64,000 bases of DNA, taken from the NCBI GenBank assembly GCA_963691705.1, contig OY829545.1:34769475-34833474 (forward strand). The letters run 5' to 3'. The notes under the pieces were generated by a model. The model was not told the origin of the DNA. It saw only the letters and a program-made list of their open reading frames with translations, and did not search any database. Position 1 is the stretch's first letter. Each line of letters opens with the position of its first letter. Position numbers and translations under genes: made by a program. Below, in pieces: positions 36,663 through 48,946 of this stretch. This stretch comes from Viola odorata. Taxonomy: Eukaryota > Streptophyta > Magnoliopsida > Malpighiales > Violaceae.

Positions 36663-37150
36663 TTCGTCCTCGGTTAATTACCTTAGTCACATCCACATTC
36701 ATTTTTGGTCAAAAGAAATGCATGTTTTAAAGCATGCTACATTTAGTGATGCTACTAATGCTATAAAATGCCCATTCAAACCTACTCTAGGCTCTTCTAG
36801 TACAAACAACTCTCTAATGCTAGACTTAGGTATGCAAAGCCAATGATGTTTAAATAGGAATTTGTCATTCTTACAAAATGCAAGTAGGGACCTTTTTTCG
36901 CATTATATATATATGTCACGCAAGTCATTATCATGCTCATATAAGTCCAATAAATGTGAGAAACTAAAGATTTTTGCATCAAGAGAGGTTATGAGTACAT
37001 ACCTCTCAGAAAGAGCATCGACCACTACATTTTTCTTTCCTTGCTTATACTTGATTATGCAGGGAAATTCCTCAATGAACTCTATCCACTTCGCATGTCA
37101 CTTGTTGAGCTTCACTTGGTCTTGACGAAACTTAAGGCTCAAATAGTCGG
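36642..37150 (-). pseudogene. Pol remnant of tandem partner: RNase H end
   Basis: Next to the purine tract the plus-strand sequence ggattcgtcctcgg is the pol tail; then, after a deletion of integrase, the minus strand reads a degraded RNase H ([36 protein letters not shown]). It is cut at 37150 by the LTR of the next element; the five bases before that LTR are GTCGG. Confidence 0.65.
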
Positions 37151-38033
37151 TGATACGATCACACCTACCTTAGAGCTTGAAGAGCAAGACATGGCGCCAA
37201 GAGGGTCGATTATAAGAAGCATGGCCAAGAAGATTACCCTATGGATTGAGGATGAGATGTGCAAGTAAGTGAATCAACATGAAGGCTAAACATTAATGAT
37301 GATTGCACACCATATCGGAGGCCGAGCGTAATGTGCGGAACCATCGCAACGTAAAACTGGCCATTTTTTACCAGAGATTAACGGCATGTCGTTAAGCCCT
37401 TAACGGCATACCGTTTATCTCTAGAATTTTTAATCCAAAAACTGTTTCTTAAGGGCATGCCGTTTAGGCTTAACGACATGCCATATATCTTTGGAATTTT
37501 TCCAAAAATTGCCCAAATAGGCCTATTTTGTAACCTAGTATAAGTAGCTTATTTCCTTTATTTCTTAGGAATTTTATGTTGAGTGTTTATTTCTTGATTT
37601 TGAGAATACTCCTCCCTCTAAACACCATAAGCTCACCTTGTAGAAAATTAGGTCCGAAGTTCCCTTGATTCTTTGCAAGTAAAACATCAACCTTCCATTT
37701 GTAGTTTGTTGCTACCTCTTTTGGTGAGTTCTTGTGTGTTTGTAATTTGTGTAATATTCAAGACTCCAAATTTTTAAATGATACTTTTCAAGTTAAATTC
37801 AAGTATTTATTGTTGTTCAACTCCATTTCATCTCCAAGTATCCCTCCGCATTTCTTCCATGTTTGTTTTTTAATTACTTGTCTTTCATTGTACTCTTTAC
37901 GCTACATATCTACAATGTTTTCCACCACTTTATCTTGTTTATTTCTTCCTGTATTTGTGAGACAACTCAAGCTAGATCCTTTCTCAAAAGCTCATACCTT
38001 TCAGCTCTCCAACAAAGGGGCTGGAGCGTATCA
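37151..38033 (+). repeat. 5' LTR of fourth CRM-like element
   Basis: 883 bases, start TGATACGATCAC and end GAGCGTATCA, followed by a degraded primer-type site. The first 115 bases still encode a pol tail (LELEEQDMAPRG, then RSMAKKI, related to PMTRARAQKL of the complete element). Four motifs of type taacggcatgtcgttaa lie at 37379-37482. Confidence 0.75.
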
Positions 38034-38611
38034 AGTCGTTGCGGAGCTTAGCCACATTGAGTTGTTCTTGTTGTGTCTGTGTTTTCTGTCCAAAAAGATT
38101 CAAATTTTTTGTCAAGAGTTCATCATTTATGTATCTTAAACATTTATCTTGAGTTTTCTTCACTTTCGGGTGAAAGTTTCAAGCCATTTGAGCACCAAAG
38201 TTGAACGTTGCAAAATTTCTAGATTTGGTGTTCTTGGTGTTCATCAAGGAGTCCGTTTTTCTTTGTTTTTTCTTCAACCAAAAATTATTTTCCTTTCTTG
38301 CATGAAATTTGTTTTTCTGAGTCATAGAAAGAGTTTAGCGTCAAGCTTGTGATATTTTCATACTAATGGTGCATGACTTACGCGCGTAACTTGTAACACA
38401 AGGTTCGGAGCCAAGAGTTAAGAGAATTTGTGATGTCAATTTTTACGAGTGCTTAACCATGAGAGTAAACACGTGAGGGAGAGAATTTTTCACTAATATT
38501 TTCTATGTGTGCAGGTATGAATTTTCACTATATCCGACGAAAGTGCAGTAGAAAATAACGATGCGAAGTTAGACGAAGCAAATAACCCAATGCTCACCTT
38601 ACTCCAATCCA
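38034..38611 (+). other. Primer-type site, leader and gag start of fourth element
   Basis: After the LTR comes agtcgttgcggagctta, a diverged TGGTAGCGGAGCT. The leader is short here (about 480 bases) and ends with AAACACGTGAGGGAG at 38468-38482 and GTGTGCAG|GTATG at 38507-38520. A gag start with EANNPMLTLLQSM is readable up to 38611, where an Athila-like LTR begins. Confidence 0.55.
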
Positions 38612-40057
38612 TGTAATTATCTATAGCCGAGGAAGGCGCGTGACTGGGATGTCGAGAACTTCAAAATTAAATAAGAATTATAACTCGCTACTAAGAACAA
38701 ATTGCTTGTAGATAGCAATAAGAGGATCGAACCATAGAGAGCAATGGTACAATTCTTTGTGTGAAGTTATGATGACCAAATAACACTTAGGTGAAATGTG
38801 GGTGTTTATGATAGAGTCAGAATAGAAAAGTAAATGGAGCATGCACTGTCCCTGGCCAAGAATGAGGTTCTTGGTCAAGGAGATTAATTCGGGAGTAGAG
38901 ATCTAGTATGAGAGGTATCCCTAGTAGAGGTTGGCGGCTATGAGATAAGATATACAATCATCAATGCAAAGATGTTCATCTTTAATCCATAGAGTTGCTA
39001 TAGGATCAAGGTACGCTTATGACCCCTGTTTCCCTCCTGTATCAACACCACCTCAGGTACGCTTAGAGATGATGCCTTACCAATCAGTACCTTGGTGGTT
39101 AAAGGGTTTACCGAGTTGGCAACTGGCTTGATTCGATTATACCTCTGTGGTGCATTCATCCTCAATAGCTTAAGGGAAGACAACTCCAGACTAGTATCCT
39201 CGGTCGTCAGTTGGGACTAGATCTGATTAACCTTTCTCCCTACCGTTTCCTGGATACACCTTGCAGTGTGTAGGAGTCTATCTCCTTGGTCGATAATCCA
39301 CAACCAAGGAGAATGACAGTTGCATTATCTACTCGGTTCTAGGTTAGCTACTCCTAGAATCAAACAAAGAACACGTTAAGAATAATCACGAGATCAATTA
39401 AATGAAGATGTAAAGATTAATAAGAATGATTAGATCTCATGCATATTCATGCTCATGTCTTATTGATTCTACTAAGAAAATGGTGTTTAGCTACTCATAC
39501 ACATAATTAAAAAGCAAAATAGCAATGTATTAAAAATTGTGGAATATCCTTCGTTTCCGAAGGTGCAAAATCAGAGAAGGAGAGCCGCCTCCTCTCAAAA
39601 CCCTAGGAAGAGTATATAAAGTTCTCTCTTCCTAGAAAATAGGCAGGGAAAAGGGAAATTAAAATTCTAATTAATTTGAATTGTATTTTTGAATGCTCTC
39701 ATCCTTACATGGAAATATTATTAGATCAAGATCAGCAGCGTGTATGCCCAATCCATCCGTAATCAATGCTCCAATCATCTGGGATTCAATCCGTTGTTTA
39801 CTCCGAAGATATCTCCAGGCGAGGCCCGGTCGGGCGAGTCTGTCTTGGTCTAGAAGGTTGTCTTGGTCAATAAGGCTACCTTTATTCAGTCTATTCTAAT
39901 TCTGCCCAATCATGCCCGATTCTTCTCCTTTTCTGCCCACTGCCTCTTTTAGGCTGCATCCTGCAATATTCGAATGATTCATACCAAAATTAATAGCATA
40001 CCATTCAAAATCGTGGAAGATAAAGTGGTGAAATACACTACAATTGACGCTCAATCA
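38612..40057 (-). repeat. Athila-like LTR (about 1.45 kb) inside gag
   Basis: Plus-strand ends tgtaattatc and gctcaatca give TG...CA termini. The size fits Athila LTRs. Its last about 290 bases (39766-40057) match 43546-43841, the right end of the partner Athila-like piece. The flanking five bases (ATCCA and GCGAT) are not identical, so it is not a simple solo LTR. No gene is supported inside it. Confidence 0.6.
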
Positions 40058-41050
40058 GCGATCAACTTGAACACCTAGAACTTAAACAAGGCAACCCGAC
40101 CGAGGCTCCCGCGTGTCCTCCACCACCCAAACCCCTACCTCCTAAGCCTCGCGATGAGCCTAACAAAGACCTTGTCACTTGCCAGACAGAGGAGAAAGGT
40201 CATGACAGCTATGACGACGACGATGATCACAAGAGGGTGGCCGGTCGAGGCTTTCCCAATGTTATTACTACCGGCCATTGAGGGCACAACGCCTTTACAA
40301 GCCATAACAGTCCCAAAGCACACACCTTCTTTGTTCAAAACCTCCAAGCCAAAGGCCTCGACGCCCAATACCACTAATTCAGCACTAGTCACGACACTAG
40401 GCCGCCACAGGGTCGTGGCCAGCAACATACCGTTAATCGCTAAGGGTATATCATTACCCTAACGACATATTGTTAATCTTTGGAAATTGAGATCATTGTC
40501 ATTCCGAAGGCACCTCCGCAGCTATTGACCGATCCCTACCATGAGCATGAATTTTATGAAGATTTGTATGAGGAAGAAAATGAAGATTTTAATGATTATG
40601 ATGGTAGTGAATGCTTGAATAGGGGAAGAAGTGGTTGACTTCAAGAGCCACAGTTTGATGACAACTTGAATAGCATTCCGGTCTTTTAGGGAACCACCAA
40701 TCCTTCCGAGTATAACAAGTGAGAAGGCAAGATTGAACAGATATTTAATTGCCAGCAATACTCAGAAAGTAAGAAAGTGACACTTGCGGTAATGGAGTTT
40801 GATGGGTATGCCGTGAGTTGGTGGGAAAAAGATAGCAAAGAGAGGCGTGGAGAAAGGGTTATCCGTACTTGGGAAGAAATGAAACAAGTCATGAGAGAAT
40901 GGTTTATGCCATCTTTTTACAAACAGGACTTGAAAAACTGGTTGCAAGGTCTCAAGCAAGGGTCAAAGTCCGTAGGAGATTACTATAACAAACTTGAGTC
41001 TCTCCTCACCCAAACCGAGATACAAGAAGATGAAGAGGTAACAAAGGCTC
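40058..41050 (+). pseudogene. Gag of fourth element, copy 1
   Basis: Starts in the linker (LEHLELKQGNPTEAPACPPPP), passes a region with cggtatgccg-type motifs (near 40420-40470), the acidic stretch HEFYEDLYEEENEDFNDYDG and the gag core (VMEFDGYAVSWWEKDSKE, MPSFYKQDLKNWLQGLKQGS) and breaks at EDEEVTKAQ near 41050, where copy 2 has EDEEVTMARFLNG. At least six stops or shifts interrupt it. It is homologous to 43842-44900. Confidence 0.75.
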
Positions 41051-41969
41051 AATCAAACCCCCCTACACTTAGACTTATACTTCCCCCCAAGGATACTGAC
41101 TCTAAAACAAAACAAAAACACACATAGAAAGATAAGAATCAGAGAACACTCCTTATCAACTATTCGTCCAATCACATAGGGCACTCAAACAATTTATTCT
41201 ATGACTCCCAAGCCGTATTACTGAGGCCTAACCAATACCCCAAACATCCTGTACATACATAGCCATAACATAGGTACTTCGTGATAAAATCTCGCAATAG
41301 AATCATGACAAAGTTGTTCAGTCTTCCTATGTTTCCCTTCTCTTACATGAACTGCTCTCATATTTACCATTGTTTTTTAGCCTAGCAATTTACCAGCATT
41401 TTTTGACACCTCATGAGTAGTTTCCTAGATGTTCCTACTTGATGAGGCGAGAACACCAGAACATAATGCTTTTCTTTTACATGTTGAGGTAACATTCTTA
41501 GTTCTTTAGATACTCCTGCTTAGTGAGGCAAGAATACTAAAGCATTTATTCTTATTGAATGGCTCATCTTTGAATTTTCGCATGGCAATTCTATGCATAA
41601 AGGTGCACAAGGTAGGAAAAAATAGTTATGCATGGTTCTCTTGTAGATTTTGTTACTAGGAACTTGGGTTATGGATCTGTGTACATAAGGGATGTTTAAA
41701 GAGTACCAGGAGTCGTACTCTTACAGGTATTGGAAATGTTAACCCAATTACTTGCCCATGTAATATGGTATGGAGTCACAAAATAAAGAATTTTTACTCC
41801 CTAAGTTGGTGATCAGACAGGTTGGGTTCTAATTCTTAAAAACACGCAAAACATGCAACTATCTAAAAACACACAAAAAAAATAGAAAGGAAAATCATGC
41901 AGAAAATTTTTAAATGTCCTAAAAATTACTAAAAATCATGCAGAAACAATTAAGATACTCAAAACAAGC

Positions 41970-42018
41970 AAGTTGCCTCCCCCACCCCCACCCCCACCCC
42001 ACACACACACACACACTT
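41970..42018. repeat. C-rich / CA microsatellite
   Basis: Four CCCCCA-type units followed by about nine CA units. It is a simple-sequence tract in the 3' sequence of the Athila-like fragment. Confidence 0.95.
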
Positions 42019-42061
42019 ATCCTCAATGTGTAAAGACAAGACGTATGGATATGCAATGACA

Positions 42062-43536
42062 CTAAAAATAGAAAGAATGAAATATACAAAATGGAGAAAA
42101 GAAGGATGCGACCTGGGGGCATTTAATCAGATTCTGCGTCTGAAAATGTTTGCGGGGTAGGTCCTCGTCTAATTTTTTATGTGGATTGAGCAGGAAGTCG
42201 AGGAGGTTCTGGCTCATGATGAAAGATTGGTCCTGAGAGTCCTTAATGGCCTGTAGGATGGAGTTTGTTTTCCTATTCTCGTGAATGAGGGCAGTTGCTG
42301 CCTCTTGGGAAAGAGCTGGGGCTTTTTTTGCCAATCTATTCTCTTCATGTTCCCCTGGACTTATCTTAAAGGGTGCTAGTGGAAAGGGCGCTGCACAGTT
42401 GTTAAAAATCGTTTGCTCCTTCGGTGTAACTCCTGCATTATAACAAACAACGCCTTTCTCCAAATGGAAGAATCCCATTCGGTCTAGGGTGGTCAGATCA
42501 AGTACTCTTTTTGCGGGGCATTCGTTCAGGTTTCTGGCCGTATTTATTTTTCCAGTTTTATAGGACAAAGTGGTTAAAATATATCCCAGTATCATGCCTT
42601 GCTTGAAGGCAGAATGGTGGACTTCTCTAGCCATCCAATAGCCAAGACGTAACTTCACACCATTGTATAGGCACCAGAGAATGAAAAGTTCATCTCTGGA
42701 TAAGTTTCCTAATTTCTTAGTCTTGCTGAAAAGGTTGATAGCGAGGATTCTGTGGAGGAGCCTGAGGGCTGGATCACAAATCTTGGAAGCTTTGGACGAG
42801 GCAGTAAAAATAAGTGTTGGATCATTAGTTAAAGTCTTGTATACTTCAGTTGCATCCCAGCCATTAGGGATCTCATAAAAAGTGCTAGAATACCAGTTAG
42901 GTTGGTCTTTATGGTTGTGCATAAATCCTAGAAGCACATCAAAATCATGCATGCTTAGGTGGTGCCAAACGCCACACAATCTAAATTCAATCACATTGCC
43001 TACACGAATGTTAGGTCAGGTCTTGATTTCAAATAAAGGGCATGTGTATTAAACCAGAAATTGGCATTAAATTTCAAACACAGTTCATAGTATATTGGTT
43101 GTGCGGGGAAGAAAAGTAATCCCCACCCAATTTTCTCAATCATTACCATCACCCTAGCGTGCAATCCTAGGCGATATGTTAAGTCATCATCCATGATAAG
43201 GCAGGGTCCGATTGAACAGTTGTTCAAATGATAAGCAAGTCTGTAACAAAAATGATCTTCATTGAATTCTAGCCACCCCCCATATTGGGAGGCATAAGGA
43301 AGGAGTGGAATGTTACCTGAGCTAGATTTCATAAGAGGCTCAAGCTGGTAGCGGGATTCACGTATTTCCATTGGTGTCTTTCCTTCTCTGTGCCTTGGGT
43401 CGGAGGAAGAGGAAGATCTAGCGACGGCGGTTGTTGTTGTGGAGGTGATTGTAGGGACTAGAGTGTTGGAAACTCCAATGGGAGTATTGGCCAAGATAGA
43501 TGCTACCCTGGTCAAGCAAGGTTGTGGGAAGTCCAT
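42062..43536 (-). pseudogene. Athila ORF1-like / env-position protein, second copy
   Basis: The ATG at 43536 opens MDFPQPCLTRVASILAN; a Ser/Thr-rich stretch is followed by the conserved part LPYASQYGGWLEFNEDHFCY, GWGLLFFPAQPIYYELCLKF and, after a one-base shift near 43000, FRLCGVWHHLSMHDFDVLLG to the end at 42062. It aligns with 9847-8946. Near the middle LSRDELFILWCLYNGVKLRLGYWM stands out as the best preserved part. No clear signal peptide or fusion-type segment is seen; the C-terminus is Phe-rich. Assigned to the ATHILA ORF-1 type by position in the first copy; function unknown. A single frameshift separates two otherwise long open parts. Confidence 0.65.
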
Positions 43537-43545
43537 ATTGTTGGT

Positions 43546-43841
43546 GATGCGCCTCCAATCATCAGGGATTCAATCTGTTGTTTGCTCCGAATATATCTCG
43601 AGGCGAGGCACGGTCAGGCAAGTCTATCTTGGTCCAGAAGGTTGTCTTGATCAAGAAGGCTGCCTTTATTCAGTCTACTCTAATTCTGCCCAATCATGCC
43701 CGATTCTTCTCCTTTTCTACCCACTGCCTCTTTTAGGCTGCCTCCTGCAATATTTGAATGATTCACACCAAAATTAATAGCATACCATTCAATATTGTGG
43801 AAGATAAAGTGGTGAAATCTACTACAATTAAGGCTCAATCA
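43546..43841 (-). repeat. Truncated end of Athila-like LTR
   Basis: About 90 percent identical by eye to 39766-40057 and ending at the same base (gctcaatca), followed in both places by the same gag linker sequence. This shows that the LTR end and the gag downstream were duplicated as one block. Confidence 0.75.
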
Positions 43842-46293
43842 GCGCGCGACTTGAACACCTAGAACTTAAACAAGACAACCCGACCAAGGCTCCCGCATGT
43901 CCTCCACCACCCAAACCCCTACCTCCTAAGCCTTTCTATGAGCCTAACAAAGACCTTGTCACTTGCGAGACGAGGAGAAAGGTCATGACAGCTATGATGA
44001 CGATGATGATCACAAAAGGGTGGCCAGCCGAGGCTTTCCCAAAATTCTTACTATGGGCCACCGAGGGCACAGCGCCTTTACAAGCCATAACAGTCCCAAA
44101 GCACACGCCTTCTTCGTGTAAGACCTCCAAGCCAAAGGCCTCGATGCCCAATACCACCAATTCAGCACTGGTCACGGCACTAGGCCGCCACAGGGTCGTG
44201 GCCAGCAACATATCATAAGTCTAGTGACTAACGGTATGCCGTTAGTCCCTAATGGCATATCATTACCCTAACGACATACTGTTCATCTCTGGAAATTGAG
44301 ATCATTGTCATACTGATGGCACCTCCGCAGCTATTGATCGAACCCTAATTTCTCACCTACGAGCGCCACCGATCCCTACCATGAGCATGAATTTTATGAA
44401 GATTTGTATGAAGAAGAAAATGAAGATTTTAATGATTATGATGGTCGTGAACGCATGAATAGGGGAAGAAGAGGTCGACTTCAAGAGCCATGATTTGACG
44501 ACAAGTTGAATAGCATTAAGGTATAAATTTCGATCTTTGAGGGAACCACCAATCCTTCCGAGTATAACAAGTGGGAAGGCAAGATTGAACGGATATTTAA
44601 TTGCCACCAATACTCAGAAAGTAAGAAAGTGAAACTTGCGGCAATGGAGTTTGATAGGTATGTCGTGAGTTGGTGGGAAAAAGTGAGCAAATAGAGGCAT
44701 GGAGAAAGGGCTATCCATACTTGGGAAGAAATGAAACAAGTCATGAGAGAACTGTTTATGCCATCTTTTTACAAGCGGGACTTGCAAAATCGGTTGCAAG
44801 GTCTCAAGCAAGGGTCAAAGTCTGTAGGAGGTTACTATAATGAACTTGAGTCTCTCCTCTCCCAAACTGAGATACAAGAAGATGAAGAGGTAACAATGGC
44901 TCGGTTTCTAAATGGTGTGAATGAGAAAATCAAGTACAAGCTTGACTTACGGGACTTTGACCATTTGCAAACTATGCTACACTACGGGCTCAAAGTTGAA
45001 ATGCATGAAGCCTCCAAAAAGAAACACTATCCTAGCCGAAACACCAACCCAAACCCCTCTTATTCCTCTTCTTTTAAACCACTATGGAAAACTTACCAAA
45101 AAGACCAACCAAAAGCCGCACCCTATACCAAAATCGTCACACCTACATCAAAGCATTACACACCGTACCCCAAGCCTAACCCTCTAAATTCTTCACCGAA
45201 ACCATCACCAACCAACACTACATCCAATCCACCACCTAGAAAACATCCCTCCAACATTGAGTGTTTCAAGTGCCACGGGAGGGGACACATTTCATCCGAA
45301 TGTCCCAACTACCGTGTGATTTTCATTAGGGAGGGAATGTATGAAACCGAAAGTGAGGGAGAAGAGTTGCCGAGTGATGAGAATTGTGTTGAGGAAGAAG
45401 AACCCATGAGTAGTAAAGAGGAAGAAATTAATCTAGCTTCGCCTATGACTTTAGTTGTGCGGAGGAGCTTGAATGCACAAGCTAAGTTGAAAGTCGAATG
45501 TGATGAACAAAGAGAGAACCTCTTCCACCCTTGTTGTGAGGTAAATGGCAAAATTGTTTCAATGATTGTTGAAAATGGTAGTGTAGTAGATGCCGCAAGT
45601 CACATCTTGGTGTGTAAGCTTAATTTACCCACTACACCGTACCTAAAACCTTATTCACTCCATTCGTTCAATGATGATGGAGAGGTTAAGGTCAAGGAAT
45701 AAGTTCTTATGAGTTTCAAGATGGGTGGGTATGCGGATGAACGTTTGTGTGATGTTGTACCTATAGATGCTAGCCATCTCCTTTTCGGCCGCCCATGGCA
45801 ATTTGATAGAAAGGTGAATCATAATGGGTACACCAATAAAATTCAGCCCACTCACTGTGGCAAGAAGTTTAGCATTCCACCTCTTTCACCATCTCAAGTC
45901 CGTGAGGACCAAAAGCAAATGGAAAAAGCTAGTGTCGAGTTCTATATATTGAGAAAATTTAGAGAGAAGAGTGGAGAGAGGAAAGTAAGGCGAGAGTGTA
46001 AAATAAACCATGAAAAAAATAAGCATGGTAATGGGGGTGAGCGAGAGCAAGAGCAAGAGGGGAAGAATGGAGAGAAAAAGGTAAGAAGAGAGCAAATTAC
46101 AATCCATGAAATTAGCAAGCATGGCCGAGAGGGTGAACTTAAATCATTGAGTGTGTTTCCAAAGGGAAGGGATGTGAGGCATGCATTGTATTCAAACAAA
46201 ATATGCCTCGTACTTCAGTACAAAGCCCATTGCTTAAATGTTGACTCTAACCTTTCTTCCCTACGTAGTCCACTTGTCTCACTTTTGCAATAA
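43842..46293 (+). pseudogene. Gag, zinc knuckle and protease of fourth element, copy 2
   Basis: The linker and core follow copy 1 up to about 44890; then, unlike copy 1, the gene continues. The longest open part is 44731-45702: LPSFYK-type core wording, ARFLNGVNEKIKYKLDLRDF, a Pro/Ser/Thr-rich linker, the intact CCHC knuckle CFKCHGRGHISSEC near 45250, then protease with IVENGSVVDAAS, where the catalytic Asp of VDNGSC is Glu. After a stop at 45702 the frame goes on (45709-46293) with DERLCDVVPIDASHLLFGRPW and a Lys/Glu/Gln-rich spacer ending in FPKGRDVRHALYS. A motif ctaacggtatgccgttag lies at 44228-44245 upstream of the core. Confidence 0.8.
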
Positions 46294-47085
46294 TTTGAGA
46301 ATCTGTTCCCGAAGGAGATGCCAAGCGCTTGACACCCATCCACAACATAGAGCATAAGATTTGACCTAGTTCCAGGGTCGACCTTACCGAATTGACCGGC
46401 CTATAGGTGTAATCCGGAGGAATCCAAAGAGCTCCAAAGATAAGTCGACGACCTCATGAGTAAGGGTTTCATCTGAGAAAGCATCGTACCCATGTTATTG
46501 GTACAGAAGAAAGATGGAAAATGGCGCATGTGTGTGGATTGCCATGCCATCAACAAGATCACCGTAAGGTATCGTCATCATATTCCACGCCTTGATGATA
46601 TGTTGGATTAGTTGAGTGGTAGTAAGGTCTATTCCAAGATAGACTTGATGAGTGGATAACACCAGATCCATATGCATGAGGGAGATGAGTAGAAGACCGC
46701 CTTCAAAACCAAACACGGTTTGTACAAATGGATGGTAATGTTATTCGCCCTCTCTAATGTACCTAGTACTTTCATGTGTTTAATGAACCATGCTTTGCGT
46801 GAATTTATTAGGATTTTTATTGTTGTTTATTTTGATGACATTCTTGTGTATAGTCCCTCGATTGATGCACACATTACCCACTTCCGCACCATCCTCCACA
46901 CACTTAGAATTCATAAATTGTATACAAAATTAGCTAAGTGTGAATTTTGTTTGAATCGAGTGCATTTCCTTTGTTTTGTTGTAAGCATAGGAGGTGTTCA
47001 AGTTTAATGAGGAGAAGGTGAAGGCTATCAAGGAGTGGCCGCAACCTAAGAATGCAAGCGAAGCTAGGTCCTTTCACAACCTAGG
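46294..47085 (+). pseudogene. Reverse transcriptase of fourth element
   Basis: Many stops and shifts. Readable landmarks: [17 protein letters not shown] near 46520, the [12 protein letters not shown] motif near 46635, VMLFALSNVPSTFMCLMNHA from 46735, an intact YFDDILVYS box near 46830, and LCFVVSIGGVQV at the end of the open part (46720-47007). It then continues to EARSFHNLG near 47085, where a foreign leader-LTR piece interrupts it. W-to-stop (TAG) and E-to-stop (TAG) changes are visible. Confidence 0.8.
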
Positions 47086-48214
47086 CAAATTGTGTGACCA
47101 ACAAATCAGATTGAATGACAAGGAGTTGATGCAAAGTGTATGACAAGCAAAGCAAACTGTATGACAAGCCAAAGGGAGAGCTAAGTTAGCTGCCCTAGGG
47201 CCGGCTGTGTTCAAGTGGAGTGCTAGGCAAGATGAGATTACTAGACTGAAAATAGAGAGATGTGGCTGGCTAGGAAGAGAGTAGAAAATTTGAAAGACTA
47301 GCTAGCAACAAATTCAGTCCACATGGCTCTCATGGCCACCATAGGATGCTCCAATAAATTCAACAGCAAATAATACCAAGAAGATGAAGATTTAGGTCAT
47401 AACTAGCACCATAAACGCAAATCAATTCAGCAAAAGTGTTTGTGCAAGATCAAATCACTAGAAATGAATTTTTGACCTAAAATCCGAAATTGCTTGGATT
47501 GATAAATGATTGATTCCCACGGTAAGAAACAATGTTTCCACCATGGATATGGAAGGATTAAGTGTTTGAACCGTGGAAATGGCAAGAAAAATATGATTTT
47601 CAATATAGATGAATGGCCATGAAAAATCATCAAATAGAGAAAAAAATTCGGCCAACCTAGAGGACGATTGGAGCTCCGCTACCACTTGATACGATTCAGC
47701 TTCTATTTTTGGAGAAGGAGACCGAATTTGATGAAGGCGCCGGATCTAGAGTGAGCAACCCGCTGGTTTGAACAAGAAGAGAGTAGTTTCTGGTTCTAGG
47801 AACCCTAATATTAATCCTAACTTAATCCTAAATTAACTTAAACTAATTGGCCTTAGAAAGATTCACTCAAAATAAAGACCAGTTATAAAAGAGGCTATGT
47901 CCTTCTATTTATAGCTGAATAATTATTACATCAAGACACCTAAATTACCCTTAGACAAAGGGGGGAAGGCGTCGGGATTGGAAGATAGGCCTTGTGGCCG
48001 GCCTCTTGGTGAGCGCAAGGCTTGGAGGCAAGGCCTTGAGCACGCCTTGGTCTTTGGCCAAGGCCGAGGACTTTCTTCAAGGAGGACGCGGGCTAGATGG
48101 GTGGCGCGGGCTAGCCGGAGGCTGTCATGGTTTGCTAGGGTTGGCGCGGCGATGTTCATGGTATGCGCGGCTAACTCATGAACCCGTGTTCCTAGAGCAT
48201 CCCTGCTCATATCA
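47086..48214 (-). mobile_element. CRM-like leader and LTR fragment inserted in RT
   Basis: Minus-strand 5' end of another CRM-like element: LTR at 47687-48214 (528 bases, ends tgatacgattcagc and gctcatatca), the primer-type site TGGTAGCGGAGCTCC at 47671-47685, and leader down to about 47086 with the conserved catgagagccatgtggact near 47321. The LTR tip is in the normal orientation, like LTR A. Its gag and the rest are missing. About 15 codons of the interrupted RT are also missing at the insertion. Confidence 0.75.
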
Positions 48215-48757
48215 ATAGCCGTACCACTCAATTAACTAACCAAGGAAAATATGACATTTAAGTGGAGTGAGAGACAAGAATGAGACTTCTATGAGCTCAA
48301 GACACAGCTAATGCAAAGCCCGATCCTCGCTCTACCCAACTTCTCTAAAGAGTTTGAGCTTCAATACATCTCAAGCGGCATTGGCATTGGAGTCGTGCTT
48401 ACACATGAAGGGTGCCCCATTGCATATTTTAGCGAAAAACTTAATGGCGCCCAACTCAACTACTCCACCTATGACTGTGAGTTATATGTGCTTGTGAGAT
48501 CCTTGATGGTGTGGGAGCACTACCTTCTCTCGAATCAATTTATCATCCGCATTGATCATTTGAGCATAAAATTCCTCCAAGGGCAAGCGAAACTCAACAA
48601 GCGGCATGCTAAGTGGATGGAGTTCATTGAAGCATTTCCTTACATGATCAAATACAAGAAAGGCAAGGAAAATATTATTGTCGATGCATTCTCAAGGAGG
48701 TATGTACTCATTTTCTCCCTCAATGCTAAGATTTTCAGTTTTGCGCATCATTTTTGA
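48215..48757 (+). pseudogene. End of RT and RNase H of fourth element
   Basis: Resumes at IAVPLN-stop-LTKENMTFKW and goes on with an open part from 48311: [19 protein letters not shown], where relatives have FEIECDAS, so the first catalytic Asp region is changed; then [33 protein letters not shown] and [14 protein letters not shown] with the remaining acidic residues. It stops at 48757 in the RNase H to integrase spacer. Confidence 0.8.
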
Positions 48758-48946
48758 ATCATTTTTTCCACACATTGTGGGCGAAGATAGGCACTAACTA
48801 GGACTTTAGGGTCAAACGGAAGGGGTGAATAGGACTTTAGAGCCGTTGCTTCAAGTCATGGTTTACAAACACGACACTAAATGGGAAGATAACATGGCTT
48901 TCATTGAATTTTCATATAACCATACACATAATTCTACCATTGGTTT
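48758..48946 (+). pseudogene. Integrase remnant of fourth element
   Basis: Only a short part is readable: HDTKWEDNMAFIEFSYNHTHNSTIGF near 48870-48945 corresponds to the end of the integrase core (relatives: [13 protein letters not shown]). The zinc site and the DDE residues are deleted. It is cut at about 48946. Confidence 0.6.

Larger units (their letters stand above)
41051..43545 (-). mobile_element. Athila-like fragment between the two gag copies
   Basis: Contains the env-position ORF (43536-42062) and about 1 kb of 3' sequence without a gene (41051-42061). That part has an A-rich stretch near 41870-41950 and a C5A/CA microsatellite at 41980-42017. On the right it passes abruptly at about 43545 into the truncated end of an Athila-like LTR (43546-43841). 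Confidence 0.65.
37151..48946 (+). mobile_element. Fourth CRM-like element, plus strand, heavily interrupted
   Basis: Plus-strand order: LTR 37151-38033, primer-type site, leader, gag start (38521-38611), Athila-like LTR (38612-40057), gag (40058-41050), Athila-like ORF (41051-43545), duplicated LTR end and gag again (43546-46293), RT (46294-47085), foreign leader-LTR piece (47086-48214), end of RT and RNase H (48215-48757), and an integrase fragment that stops at 48946. No 3' LTR is visible. The gag, RT and RNase H wording is that of the other CRM-like copies, but this is the most decayed of them. Confidence 0.75.

Noticed and set aside
38612..40057. Simple solo LTR
   Set aside because: The flanking five bases differ (ATCCA and GCGAT), and the right end plus gag is duplicated at 43546, so the history is more complex.
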